Source of the DNA: Betaproteobacteria bacterium
GTDB taxonomy: Bacteria > Pseudomonadota > Gammaproteobacteria > Burkholderiales > CAIKXV01
DNA length: 64,000 bases
Assembly: GCA_947458265.1 (NCBI GenBank)
Contig: CANGYF010000004.1
Span: 78,491-142,490, forward strand
Direction: 5' to 3'
Under the pieces are notes generated by a model. That model searched no databases. It was given only the letters and a program-made list of their open reading frames with translations, and was not told where the DNA came from. The translations under genes were made by a program, and so were the position numbers. Of this stretch, positions 14,389 through 21,719 are shown piece after piece. Numbering within the stretch: position 1 is the first letter of the stretch; each line of letters begins with the position of its first letter.

Positions 14389-16818
14389 TCAGGCGCGGGA
14401 ACCGACCGTGTTGGTGGGATCCGCGCTGGCCGATGCGGCGGTGTTGGCCATCGGCGCCTGCCGCGCGCCGATGGCGCCATCGCCATGCAGGCCATCGACG
14501 CGCTCGCATACCGCTGCGGGCAGCAGGATCACGGTCTCGAAATGGCGGAAGGGCGCGCCCTTACGATCGTCAGTGAAGCGGATCTCGATCGAGCCATGTT
14601 CCGCCTTGATGAACTCGAGCGCCGCTTCCATGCCTACGCCGCGACCGGACACGTCCGTCACCGCGTTGGCTGTCGACAGCCCCGAGCTGAACACCAGTTG
14701 CGCGGCCTCTTCGTCGTCCAGCGTGCGCGAAGCGTGGATCAGCCCGACCGATGTGGCCTTCTCGCGGATCTTTTCGAGGGCGAGACCCCGGCCGTCGTCG
14801 CGCAATTTGATCGCCAGCATGCCATCGGCGATGTCGAGGCGGATGGAAAGGGTGCCCGCAAGCGCCTTCCCGGCCGCCTTGCGTTCCTCCGGCGCTTCCA
14901 GCCCGTGGTCCATGGAATTGCGGATCAGGTGCGTAAAGACGTTCTTGACCATCCCCCCGACCTGGTTTCGCAGGACGATGTCGTTGTCCTCGATTTCGAC
15001 CATCGGCGGGAGCTTCCCGAGGTCCTGGGCGAGCGAGGGCAGCGAAGCAAGGACACCATCCAGTACCTTGCCGATCGGCTCGGTACCCAGCAGCCGCAGG
15101 GTACGACGCACCGCGTCGCGGGCGGCAAGCAGTTCGTGGATGTTGCCCGCGTTGACTTCCTCGAGACGATGCAAGGTTTCCGCGATCTGCTCGCGGTCGA
15201 CCATCAGGAAGCGTTCCACGCCGGCACGGCGGCCCGGGCCGCGGCGGCCCAGGCTGACCGAATTGATCTTCGCGTAGTGCTCGATCGAAGCCTTGACCCG
15301 CGAGAGCTCGTCGAGCAACTGGGTCTGGTCCCAGGCGAGGCTGGGGCGCTGCTTGCGCAGTTCGTCGTAGGTCTGCTCGGCATCGTGCACGGTATCGGTC
15401 AGGTGCCGCAGACCGTACGTCCTGGCGTTGCCCTTGATCGTGTGCATGTTGCGGAAGAGCAGGGCTACGGCCCCCGGGTCGAAAGCGTCGTGCGCGCGGA
15501 TCACGCGCTCGTTCTCGTCGATGAAGCGGATCGCGGAGTCGATGAACTCGTGGAACTTCTCCTGGGTGACGGCGAGGATCTCGCCGATGATCTCGAGCTC
15601 CCTCTTCTGCTGCTGCGCTTCGGCTGCGAGCGCGCGCAGTTCGGTGACATCGCGCACGCACAGCATGAGGCGGACCGTCACGTCGTTCTCGTCGGTGATC
15701 GGCGACCAGTTGAGATCGAGGAACTTCACGCGTCCGTCCGGCATCGACTTCTGGATCTCCCCGGCCAGCAGGTGCTCGTTGAACGCGAAGTTCATCGAAT
15801 CCTCGCCCACGCAGGCGCTGCAGGCCGTTTCGATCTGGGAAAGGCTGTCCGTCCCGAGGTTGGTGCTGGAGAAGATCAGGTCCATCAGGTCGCGGCCCGC
15901 GATATCCGGGGTTTCCAGGATCTGCTCGAGGTATGCCGAGTACTCGTGGTGGATCCTGTTGCCAGGGATGACGGTGAGAATGCCTTGCGGCATGTTCTGC
16001 AGCATCGACTGGATGTCGAGCGTCTTCTGCTTGAGCTGCTCCGAGCTTTCCTGGATCTTCTCGATCATGCTGTTGAAGGCGATGATCGAATTCCCGATCT
16101 CGTCCTTCTGCTCGACCGGTACGCGCCGGGTGAAGTCCTGACTATGTGCGATCTCGCCCATCGCGACCTGCATCCGGCTGATCGGGCGGGTTATTTGCCG
16201 GTACAGCAGCAGGCCGACCACGCCGAGCAGCACAACCATCAGGGTGGTCGCCCCGGCGGTTGCCTGGGTGGTCGCCGACAGGCGCTTGGCCAGGTTGGCG
16301 ATCGCGTCGTCCTTGGCCCGGTTCTTCTCGACCCGGATCGCTTCGACGATCGATTCGATCGCGGTCTGGATCGGTGCGACGTTTCCGAAAAGGTTGGCGT
16401 TTGCCAGTTCATGCTGGCCGGCAAGTTTCAGCCGGATCGTTTCGTTGATCGCGTCGACGTACCCTGCCAGGGTTTCCTTGGTCTCCTCGACGATGGCCCG
16501 CTGCTTCGGGTCGTTCGCCCCCGCTTCCTGGATCTTGAGGCTCTCCTTCAGCGGATCGAGCTTGGCGAGCAGTTGGTCCCTCAATTGCGGAAGCAGGGTG
16601 GGATTGGTCTCGGCTACGAAAACGTTCACGCCGAGCTGGACATCCTTGAGGCGGGAAACCAGGTCGGAGGAGGCCAGTGCGGTCGGGACGATCTTGCCAG
16701 TCACGAACCGTACCTCGGCTGCATCCTGCCTCGACTGGAGAACTGCATAACCGCCGATGGCGATGATTGCGGTAAGTGCTAGAGCGATGATCAGGATGAT
16801 GCGCTGACTGATATTCAT
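14389..16818 (-). CDS. Membrane CheA-like histidine kinase: sensor-HAMP-PAS-HPt-HATPase
   Basis: In order along the 809 residues: membrane helix (about 7-25), a periplasmic four-helix-bundle sensor of the MCP type (30-190), a second membrane helix (192-207), HAMP (208-260), a PAS-like segment (about 265-395), an HPt domain with phosphorylatable His459 in FRNMHTIKGNA, and a CheA-type ATPase (N-box Asn634 in LIRNSMDHG, DDGRG at 674-678, GRGVGM at 725-730). There is no CheW-like P5 regulatory domain and no clear P2 domain, so receptor and kinase are merged in one polypeptide. It heads an operon with CheY, two CheX-like proteins and a short MCP-type protein. The ligand is unknown. Confidence 0.83.
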   Translation of the reverse strand: MNISQRIILIIALALTAIIAIGGYAVLQSRQDAAEVRFVTGKIVPTALASSDLVSRLKDVQLGVNVFVAETNPTLLPQLRDQLLAKLDPLKESLKIQEAGANDPKQRAIVEETKETLAGYVDAINETIRLKLAGQHELANANLFGNVAPIQTAIESIVEAIRVEKNRAKDDAIANLAKRLSATTQATAGATTLMVVLLGVVGLLLYRQITRPISRMQVAMGEIAHSQDFTRRVPVEQKDEIGNSIIAFNSMIEKIQESSEQLKQKTLDIQSMLQNMPQGILTVIPGNRIHHEYSAYLEQILETPDIAGRDLMDLIFSSTNLGTDSLSQIETACSACVGEDSMNFAFNEHLLAGEIQKSMPDGRVKFLDLNWSPITDENDVTVRLMLCVRDVTELRALAAEAQQQKRELEIIGEILAVTQEKFHEFIDSAIRFIDENERVIRAHDAFDPGAVALLFRNMHTIKGNARTYGLRHLTDTVHDAEQTYDELRKQRPSLAWDQTQLLDELSRVKASIEHYAKINSVSLGRRGPGRRAGVERFLMVDREQIAETLHRLEEVNAGNIHELLAARDAVRRTLRLLGTEPIGKVLDGVLASLPSLAQDLGKLPPMVEIEDNDIVLRNQVGGMVKNVFTHLIRNSMDHGLEAPEERKAAGKALAGTLSIRLDIADGMLAIKLRDDGRGLALEKIREKATSVGLIHASRTLDDEEAAQLVFSSGLSTANAVTDVSGRGVGMEAALEFIKAEHGSIEIRFTDDRKGAPFRHFETVILLPAAVCERVDGLHGDGAIGARQAPMANTAASASADPTNTVGSRA

Positions 16819-16892
16819 GCGGAGGATTGCCTTCCTGGCAGGTGACTACACTGGTTTCGAGTGTCCTTACGGCCTCGGTTGAGGATTCTTTA

Positions 16893-16914
16893 GAAGCAAT
16901 CGCAAAATTGCTTC
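16893..16914 (-). promoter_or_regulatory. Perfect inverted repeat upstream of the kinase operon
   Basis: GAAGCAAT (16893-16900) and ATTGCTTC (16907-16914) form a perfect 8-bp inverted repeat around CGCAAA, 75-96 bases upstream of the kinase start. It could be an operator or a leader-RNA hairpin. Its direct proximity to the kinase start makes control of that operon the simpler reading. Confidence 0.35.
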
Positions 16915-17190
16915 GGGTAGGTCATCGGAACAGTCCGGGCGGTGGTATCCGATTGTCACAAAAAGGAAATATAAGAGCGGTTGATGCGCGCCCGAGCAAT
17001 CGAGTGCTGCCGTTGACGCCGCGCTGGTAAGGGTCTCCGCTTGCCGAAAGCATCCGGAACGTCCATACTTGAAGGCTTGCTTGCGTTTGTTGTTGCGCCC
17101 GGCGCGTCCGAAACGTACGTCCAGACGCGCAACCGATCAGGCAGGCAGCAGCGCGAAAGCGCCTGTATCCGACACGATCCTTGCCTCACC

Positions 17191-17211
17191 GGCTTCGCAT
17201 TCCGGGAGGCC
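17191..17211 (+). promoter_or_regulatory. Putative S6:S18 autoregulatory leader hairpin
   Basis: GGCTTC (17191-17196) pairs with GAGGCC (17206-17211), one pair being G-U, around a 9-base loop that contains CCG. The hairpin ends 11 bases before the rpsF ribosome-binding site. The S6:S18 complex is known to bind leader RNA in many bacteria through a conserved CCG element mimicking its rRNA site. Assignment here rests on position and the CCG loop only. Confidence 0.4.
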
Positions 17212-17233
17212 CCACAGTCCACAAGGAGAATCA

Positions 17234-17683
17234 ATGCGACATTACGAAATCGTCTTCATCGTCCACCCGGACCAGAGTGAACAGGTCCCGGGCATGGTCG
17301 AGCGCTACAGCACTCTGATCACCAGCAAGGGCGGCTTGATCCATCGGAAGGAAGATTGGGGCCGGCGCCAGCTGACGTTCCCGATCCAGAAGATGCACAA
17401 GGCGCATTACCTGCTGATGAACATCGAGTGCGACCAGGCCACGCTTGACGAACTCGAACATGCGTTCAAGTTCAACGATGCCGTGCTGCGCCACATGACG
17501 GTCAAGATGACCGAGGCAGTGACCACGCCGTCGCCGATGATGCGCGAACCCAAGCCTTCCGCCGAAGGTCGCGATCGCGATCGCGGTGATCGTGGCGACC
17601 GTCCGCGTCGCGAAGGTCCGCGCGACAGCGCCCCGGCACCGGCGGCTGCGCCGGCCGAGGCAACGTCCGCACCGGCTGCCTGA
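17234..17683 (+). CDS. rpsF: 30S ribosomal protein S6
   Basis: S6 binds 16S rRNA together with S18 in the platform of the small subunit. The N-terminus [25 protein letters not shown] and the core [22 protein letters not shown] and [14 protein letters not shown] are diagnostic. After about residue 100 the 149-residue protein carries a low-complexity tail of Arg-Asp-Gly repeats followed by Ala-Pro, a common variable extension. AAGGAG is well spaced before ATG 17234. It is first in the rpsF-priB-rpsR-rplI operon, preceded by a hairpin that may mediate S6:S18 feedback. Confidence 0.97.
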   Translation: MRHYEIVFIVHPDQSEQVPGMVERYSTLITSKGGLIHRKEDWGRRQLTFPIQKMHKAHYLLMNIECDQATLDELEHAFKFNDAVLRHMTVKMTEAVTTPSPMMREPKPSAEGRDRDRGDRGDRPRREGPRDSAPAPAAAPAEATSAPAA

Positions 17684-17719
17684 TCGCCAGCGGGCACGCT
17701 GCACAAGGCCATCACGACA

Positions 17720-18049
17720 CTGAACCGGACCGTCATCTCGGGGCGCATCGTCGAACGCGACATGCAGCGCTACACCCCGGGCGGACTGCCGATCGTTCGC
17801 TTCTGCATCGAGCACCACTCGGTCCAGGTCGAGGCCGGAAGCGAACGCGAAGTGGCTTGCAGGGTAAATGCGGTGGCCATCGGAGACATTGCGACACGTG
17901 TCCCGGCTGCCGGTAGCGATGAACAGGTGGCAGTGCGCGGTTTCCTGAGCCGCACCGGGTTGAAGGATGAACGCCTGGTGCTGCACGTGGAGGCCCTGAA
18001 GATCGTGACTCCACCCGACGACAACGTAGAACCAACACATTCGGAGTAA
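17720..18049 (+). CDS. priB: Primosomal replication protein N (PriB), probable CTG start
   Basis: PriB is a small OB-fold single-strand DNA-binding protein that bridges PriA and DnaT when stalled forks are restarted. The first strand, [13 protein letters not shown], lies upstream of the first in-frame ATG (17762). The CTG at 17720 directly precedes it, exactly where related proteins begin MNR, and AAGG lies 11 bases upstream. With CTG the protein is 109 residues, near the usual 100-105. Starting at the ATG would remove the first beta-strand of the OB fold. Position between rpsF and rpsR is the classic proteobacterial order. Gene identity is firm; the start codon is inference. Confidence 0.85.
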   Translation: MNRTVISGRIVERDMQRYTPGGLPIVRFCIEHHSVQVEAGSEREVACRVNAVAIGDIATRVPAAGSDEQVAVRGFLSRTGLKDERLVLHVEALKIVTPPDDNVEPTHSE

Positions 18050-18054
18050 ATGAC

Positions 18055-18339
18055 ATGGCATTCGGAGCCCGAGGCCGCGGAAAAGGCAAGGACGACAAGA
18101 AGAAGAAACGTGGCGGGCGGTCGCTGTTCCGCCGCCGCAAGTTCTGCCGCTTCACCGCAGAAGGCATCAAGCAGATCGACTACAAGGATGTCGACCTGCT
18201 GAAGGATTTCATCAACGAGAACGGCAAGCTGATCCCGGCGCGGATCACCGGTACCAAGGCCCATTTCCAGCGCCAACTGTCGGTTGCGGTCAAGCGCGCG
18301 CGGTTCCTGGCGCTGCTCCCGTTCACCGACCTGCACTGA
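18055..18339 (+). CDS. rpsR: 30S ribosomal protein S18
   Basis: S18 binds beside S6 in the 30S platform. The diagnostic core is [21 protein letters not shown] with [20 protein letters not shown] and the C-terminal [10 protein letters not shown]. The length is 94 residues, with a lysine/arginine-rich N-terminal extension ([15 protein letters not shown]) longer than in E. coli. The start at 18055 follows the priB stop by 5 bases, with GGAG in the end of priB serving as ribosome-binding site. Confidence 0.97.
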   Translation: MAFGARGRGKGKDDKKKKRGGRSLFRRRKFCRFTAEGIKQIDYKDVDLLKDFINENGKLIPARITGTKAHFQRQLSVAVKRARFLALLPFTDLH

Positions 18340-18349
18340 GAGGCCCGCG

Positions 18350-18796
18350 ATGCAGATCATCCTCCTTGAAAAGATCGTGAACCTCGGCCAGTTCGGCGAC
18401 GTGGTGAAAGTGAAGGACGGCTACGCCCGCAACTTCCTGATCCCGACCGGCAAGGCCAAGCGTGCCACTCCCGCCAACCTGAAAGAGTTCGAGGCCCGCC
18501 GTGCGGAGCTCGAAAAAGAGTCGGCCGCCCTGCTGGCGGCCGCGCAGGCGCGCGGGCAGCAGCTCGAAGGCATGACGGTGCAGGTGCGCCAGAAGGCCGG
18601 CGTCGATGGCAAGCTGTTTGGTTCGGTCACCCCGGCGGACATCACCGAAGCGCTGCGCAAGAACGACTTTGCGGTCGAGCGCACGATGATCCGCATGCCC
18701 GATGGCCCGCTCAAGACGATCGGCGACTTCCCGGTCACCGTCGCGCTGCATACCGACGTTCATGTCGCGATCACGGTATCGGTGCTGGGCGAGTAA
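18350..18796 (+). CDS. rplI: 50S ribosomal protein L9
   Basis: L9 binds 23S rRNA through its N-terminal domain and projects from the L1-stalk side of the large subunit. The start [32 protein letters not shown] is the signature of the N-terminal domain. A long central helix (about residues 42-75) and the C-terminal domain with [13 protein letters not shown] follow. The length of 148 residues is normal. It closes the operon: a strong intrinsic terminator lies 36 bases downstream. Confidence 0.97.
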   Translation: MQIILLEKIVNLGQFGDVVKVKDGYARNFLIPTGKAKRATPANLKEFEARRAELEKESAALLAAAQARGQQLEGMTVQVRQKAGVDGKLFGSVTPADITEALRKNDFAVERTMIRMPDGPLKTIGDFPVTVALHTDVHVAITVSVLGE

Positions 18797-18831
18797 GGCA
18801 GCAACCTGCCGGCCTTCGGGCTGTCGGATCG

Positions 18832-18859
18832 AAAAGGGCCTCCTCGGAGGCCCTTTTTT
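18832..18859 (+). terminator. Intrinsic terminator of the rpsF-priB-rpsR-rplI operon
   Basis: GGGCCTCC (18836-18843) pairs with GGAGGCCC (18846-18853), extended by A/T pairs on both sides and followed by six T residues (18854-18859). This is a textbook rho-independent terminator. It separates the ribosomal operon from dnaB, which therefore needs its own promoter in 18860-19027. Confidence 0.92.
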
Positions 18860-19027
18860 CTGGCGCCCGGGCGCGACTCGATCGTCGAGGTGACGCGTGC
18901 CGCAAGGCAGGCAAAGAACGGGTTGGACTGAAGCAGTCGCGCACCAACCCGGGCAGGGGGCGCAAGAGTGAGCGGCGCTGCTGCAGCGTGGCGGCAGATC
19001 AACAGCGGTCGGTGATAAGCTTTCGGC

Positions 19028-21682
19028 ATGATCCAGATCGTTTCCGCAGAGGCATCCGACAGCGAACTGGCAGCCGTGCGCCATGCGCCGCACTCCATCG
19101 AGGCGGAGCAGTCCGTGCTCGGCGGCCTGCTGCTCGACAACAACGCCTGGGAGCGCATCGCCGATCTGCTCGGCGAGGGCGACTTCTACAGCGCCGACCA
19201 TCGCACCATCTACAAGCACCTGGTCAAGCTGGTCGACGAGTCGCGCCCGGCGGACGTGATCACCGTGGCCGAGAGTCTCGAGCGTAACGGGGAACTTGCG
19301 CGCGTCGGCGGTCTGCCCTACCTGTCCGCGCTCGCCAACAACGTGCCGACCGCGGCCAATATCCGGCGCTATGCCGAGATCGTGCGCGAGCGGTCGCTGA
19401 TGCGCGAACTCGCCCGCGTCGGCACCGAGATCGCCGAGTCCGCCTATGCGCCCAGCGGACGCGCGGCGAAGGTGCTGCTCGACGAGGCCGAAGCCAAGGT
19501 GCTGGCGATCGCCGAGGCGGGCAAGCGCACGTCGCAGGGCTTCCTCGACCTGAATTCGCTGGTGGCCGAGGTGGTCGAGCGGATCGACCAGTTGCATGCG
19601 CGCGGCGACAGCAGCGATGTCACCGGCGTGGCGACCGGCTTCGCCGACCTCGACCGGGATACGTCGGGCATGCAGGCGGGCGACCTGATCATCGTCGCTG
19701 GCCGTCCCAGCATGGGCAAGACCGCGCTCGCGCTGAACATGGCCGAGCATGTCGCCCTGACCGAGAAGCTGCCGGTAGTCATCTTCTCCATGGAGATGTC
19801 CGGTACCCAGCTCGTGATGCGACTGATCGGTTCCTCAGGCCGCATCGACCAGCAGCGGCTGCGCAGCGGCCGGCTGGAGGATTCGGACTGGCCGCGGCTG
19901 ACCAGCGCGATCGGTGCGTTGACCCAGGCACCGATCCTGATCGACGAGACCGGTGCGCTGACCGCGCTCGAACTGCGCTCGCGCGCGCGACGCGCGGCAC
20001 GCAGTTTCGGCGGACGGCTCGGGCTGATCGTGATCGACTACCTGCAGCTGATGAGTTCCAGCGGCAGCGAGAACCGCGCCACCGAGATCTCCGAGATCTC
20101 GCGCTCGCTGAAGGCGCTGGCGAAGGAACTGCAGGTGCCGGTGATCGCACTGTCGCAGCTGAACCGAAGCCTCGAGCAGCGGCCGAACAAGCGGCCGGTG
20201 ATGTCGGACCTGAGGGAGTGCGTGGTTGGAGACACGCTGGTGCTGTGCACCGACGGACGGCGCGTCCCCATCCGGGACCTGGTCGGCAGCACCCCCGAGG
20301 TCTGGGCGGTCGATGAAGCACGGCGCATCGTCGCGGCGCGTTCGGATGCGGTCTGGTGCGTCGGTCTCAAGCCGGTGTTCGACATGCATACCGCTAGCGG
20401 ACGCCGGCTGCGCTCGACCGGCCAGCATCGGGTCTTGACCGGCACCGGATGGCAGGTGCTCGACGACCTGCGGCCGGGCATGCGCGTCGCGCTGGCCCGC
20501 GCCGTGCCGGCGCCTGCAGAACCGGTGGAGTGGCCGGATCATGAGATCGTGCTTCTGGGTCATCTCGTCGGCGACGGCAGTTACCTGCCGCACCAGCCTT
20601 TGCGCTACACGACGGCCAGCGAGGAAAACAGCAGCGCGGTGACGGCAGCCGCGACCGCATTTGGCGCACGCGTGTCGCGCCATGCCGGGCGTGGTGCATG
20701 GCATCAGCTGGTGATCGCCGGCAACGGCAACCGCTGGCACCCGGCAGGTGTCGGACGCTGGCTGCGCGAACTGGGGCTGTTCGGCCAGCGTTCGCATGAC
20801 AAGCATCTTCCGGCGGCCGTGTTCTCGTTCGGTGATCGCCAGGTTGGCCTTCTGCTGCGCCACCTGTGGGCGACCGACGGCTGTATCTCGCTGCGCAAGC
20901 CTGGCCAGAAGGGCGCGTCGAGGGTCTACTTCGCCACCTGCAGCGAGCGGCTGGCGCACGACGTGGCGGCGCTGCTGCTCAGGCTGGGTATCGTCGCGCG
21001 CCTGCGCAAGGTGGTCCAGCGGAATGCGCGCCCCGTGTACAACGTAGATGTGTCCGGCGGCGCGCAGCAGCGGGCTTTCCTCGATCGGGTTGGCGCATTC
21101 GGCCCGAGGGTGGCGCCGGCCCGGGCGCTCGCCGACAGACTGGCGGCGGCAAAGATGAATACCAACGTCGACACGTTGCCGCTGGAGGTGTTCGAACAGG
21201 TGCAGGCGCAGATGCGCGCCCAGGGCGTATCGCAGCGCCGGATGGCTTCGATGCGCGGCACGTCGTACGGCGGTTCGTCGCATTTCCGCTTCGCACCGTC
21301 CAGGGATGTGGTTGCCGACTACGCTCACCACCTCGGGGACGAGGACCTCGCACGCAAGGCTACCAGCGACCTGTTCTGGGACACGGTCGTCGCCATCGAA
21401 CCGGCTGGCGAAGAACCGGTCTACGATCTCACCGTTCCCGGACCTGCTTCCTGGCTTGCAGACGGATTGGTCAGCCACAACTCAGGCGCGATCGAGCAGG
21501 ATGCAGACGTCATCCTGTTCATCTATCGAGACGAAGTCTACAACCCCGATTCCGCCGACAAGGGCACCGCCGAGCTGATCATCGGCAAGCAGCGTAACGG
21601 CCCGATCGGCACGGTGAAGCTCACCTTCCTCGGCAAGCACACCAAGTTCGAGAACTTCGCCCCGGTGCCCGGGCGGTTCTGA
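19028..21682 (+). CDS. dnaB: Replicative DNA helicase DnaB carrying an intein
   Basis: DnaB is the hexameric 5'-3' helicase of the replication fork. The N-terminal domain (HSIEAEQSVLGGLLLDN) and the RecA-like ATPase with Walker A GRPSMGKT (residues 225-232), FSMEMS, VIDYLQLM and LSQLNRSLEQRPNKRP are normal. After SDLRE (residue 397) an intein of 421 residues interrupts the frame, and the host resumes at SGAIEQDADVILFIYRDE. Spliced DnaB would be 463 residues, close to E. coli (471). Because the insertion is in the most conserved ATPase region, splicing must be efficient for viability. No strong Shine-Dalgarno precedes the ATG at 19028. Confidence 0.96.
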   Translation: MIQIVSAEASDSELAAVRHAPHSIEAEQSVLGGLLLDNNAWERIADLLGEGDFYSADHRTIYKHLVKLVDESRPADVITVAESLERNGELARVGGLPYLSALANNVPTAANIRRYAEIVRERSLMRELARVGTEIAESAYAPSGRAAKVLLDEAEAKVLAIAEAGKRTSQGFLDLNSLVAEVVERIDQLHARGDSSDVTGVATGFADLDRDTSGMQAGDLIIVAGRPSMGKTALALNMAEHVALTEKLPVVIFSMEMSGTQLVMRLIGSSGRIDQQRLRSGRLEDSDWPRLTSAIGALTQAPILIDETGALTALELRSRARRAARSFGGRLGLIVIDYLQLMSSSGSENRATEISEISRSLKALAKELQVPVIALSQLNRSLEQRPNKRPVMSDLRECVVGDTLVLCTDGRRVPIRDLVGSTPEVWAVDEARRIVAARSDAVWCVGLKPVFDMHTASGRRLRSTGQHRVLTGTGWQVLDDLRPGMRVALARAVPAPAEPVEWPDHEIVLLGHLVGDGSYLPHQPLRYTTASEENSSAVTAAATAFGARVSRHAGRGAWHQLVIAGNGNRWHPAGVGRWLRELGLFGQRSHDKHLPAAVFSFGDRQVGLLLRHLWATDGCISLRKPGQKGASRVYFATCSERLAHDVAALLLRLGIVARLRKVVQRNARPVYNVDVSGGAQQRAFLDRVGAFGPRVAPARALADRLAAAKMNTNVDTLPLEVFEQVQAQMRAQGVSQRRMASMRGTSYGGSSHFRFAPSRDVVADYAHHLGDEDLARKATSDLFWDTVVAIEPAGEEPVYDLTVPGPASWLADGLVSHNSGAIEQDADVILFIYRDEVYNPDSADKGTAELIIGKQRNGPIGTVKLTFLGKHTKFENFAPVPGRF
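20219..21481 (+). mobile_element. DnaB intein with LAGLIDADG homing endonuclease
   Basis: The 421-residue intein starts with Cys1 (CVVGDTLVLCTDGRRVPI) and ends with His420-Asn421 before the extein serine, so all splice-junction residues are present. Block B has Thr67-x-x-His70 (STGQHRVLT). Both endonuclease motifs are visible: LLGHLVGDG at 112-120 and LLRHLWATDG at 212-221, each with its catalytic Asp, so homing may still be active. Block F is VYDLTVPGPASW. The insertion point (SDLRE before SG) and N-terminal sequence resemble the Rhodothermus marinus DnaB intein as I recall it. Confidence 0.92.
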
Positions 21683-21684
21683 CG

Positions 21685-21713
21685 GGGTGGCGGGGTGGGG
21701 CCCCCCGCCACCC
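21685..21713. terminator. Strong hairpin between convergent dnaB and phoH
   Basis: A perfect 11-bp GC-rich stem (GGGTGGCGGGG 21685-21695 with CCCCGCCACCC 21703-21713) and 7-base loop lies three bases after the dnaB stop and seven before the phoH stop. It has no U-tract on the plus strand but its position between convergent genes suits a bidirectional terminator. Confidence 0.6.
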
Positions 21714-21719
21714 GCTCTT

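Larger units (their letters stand above)
16819..17233. other. Divergent intergenic region between the kinase operon and rpsF
   Basis: These 415 bases contain no gene I can support. They must hold the minus-strand promoter of the kinase operon and the plus-strand promoter of the ribosomal operon. Visible structure: a perfect 8-bp hairpin at 16893-16914, a local AT-rich stretch near 16960-16980 that could hold a minus-strand -10 region, and a CCG-loop hairpin at 17191-17211 just before rpsF. AAGGAG at 17223-17228 is the rpsF ribosome-binding site. Confidence 0.55.

Noticed and set aside
14179..16782. Long plus-strand open frame opposite the CheA-like kinase
   Set aside because: It has no domain signature and its codons mirror the kinase gene, which has all catalytic motifs on the minus strand.
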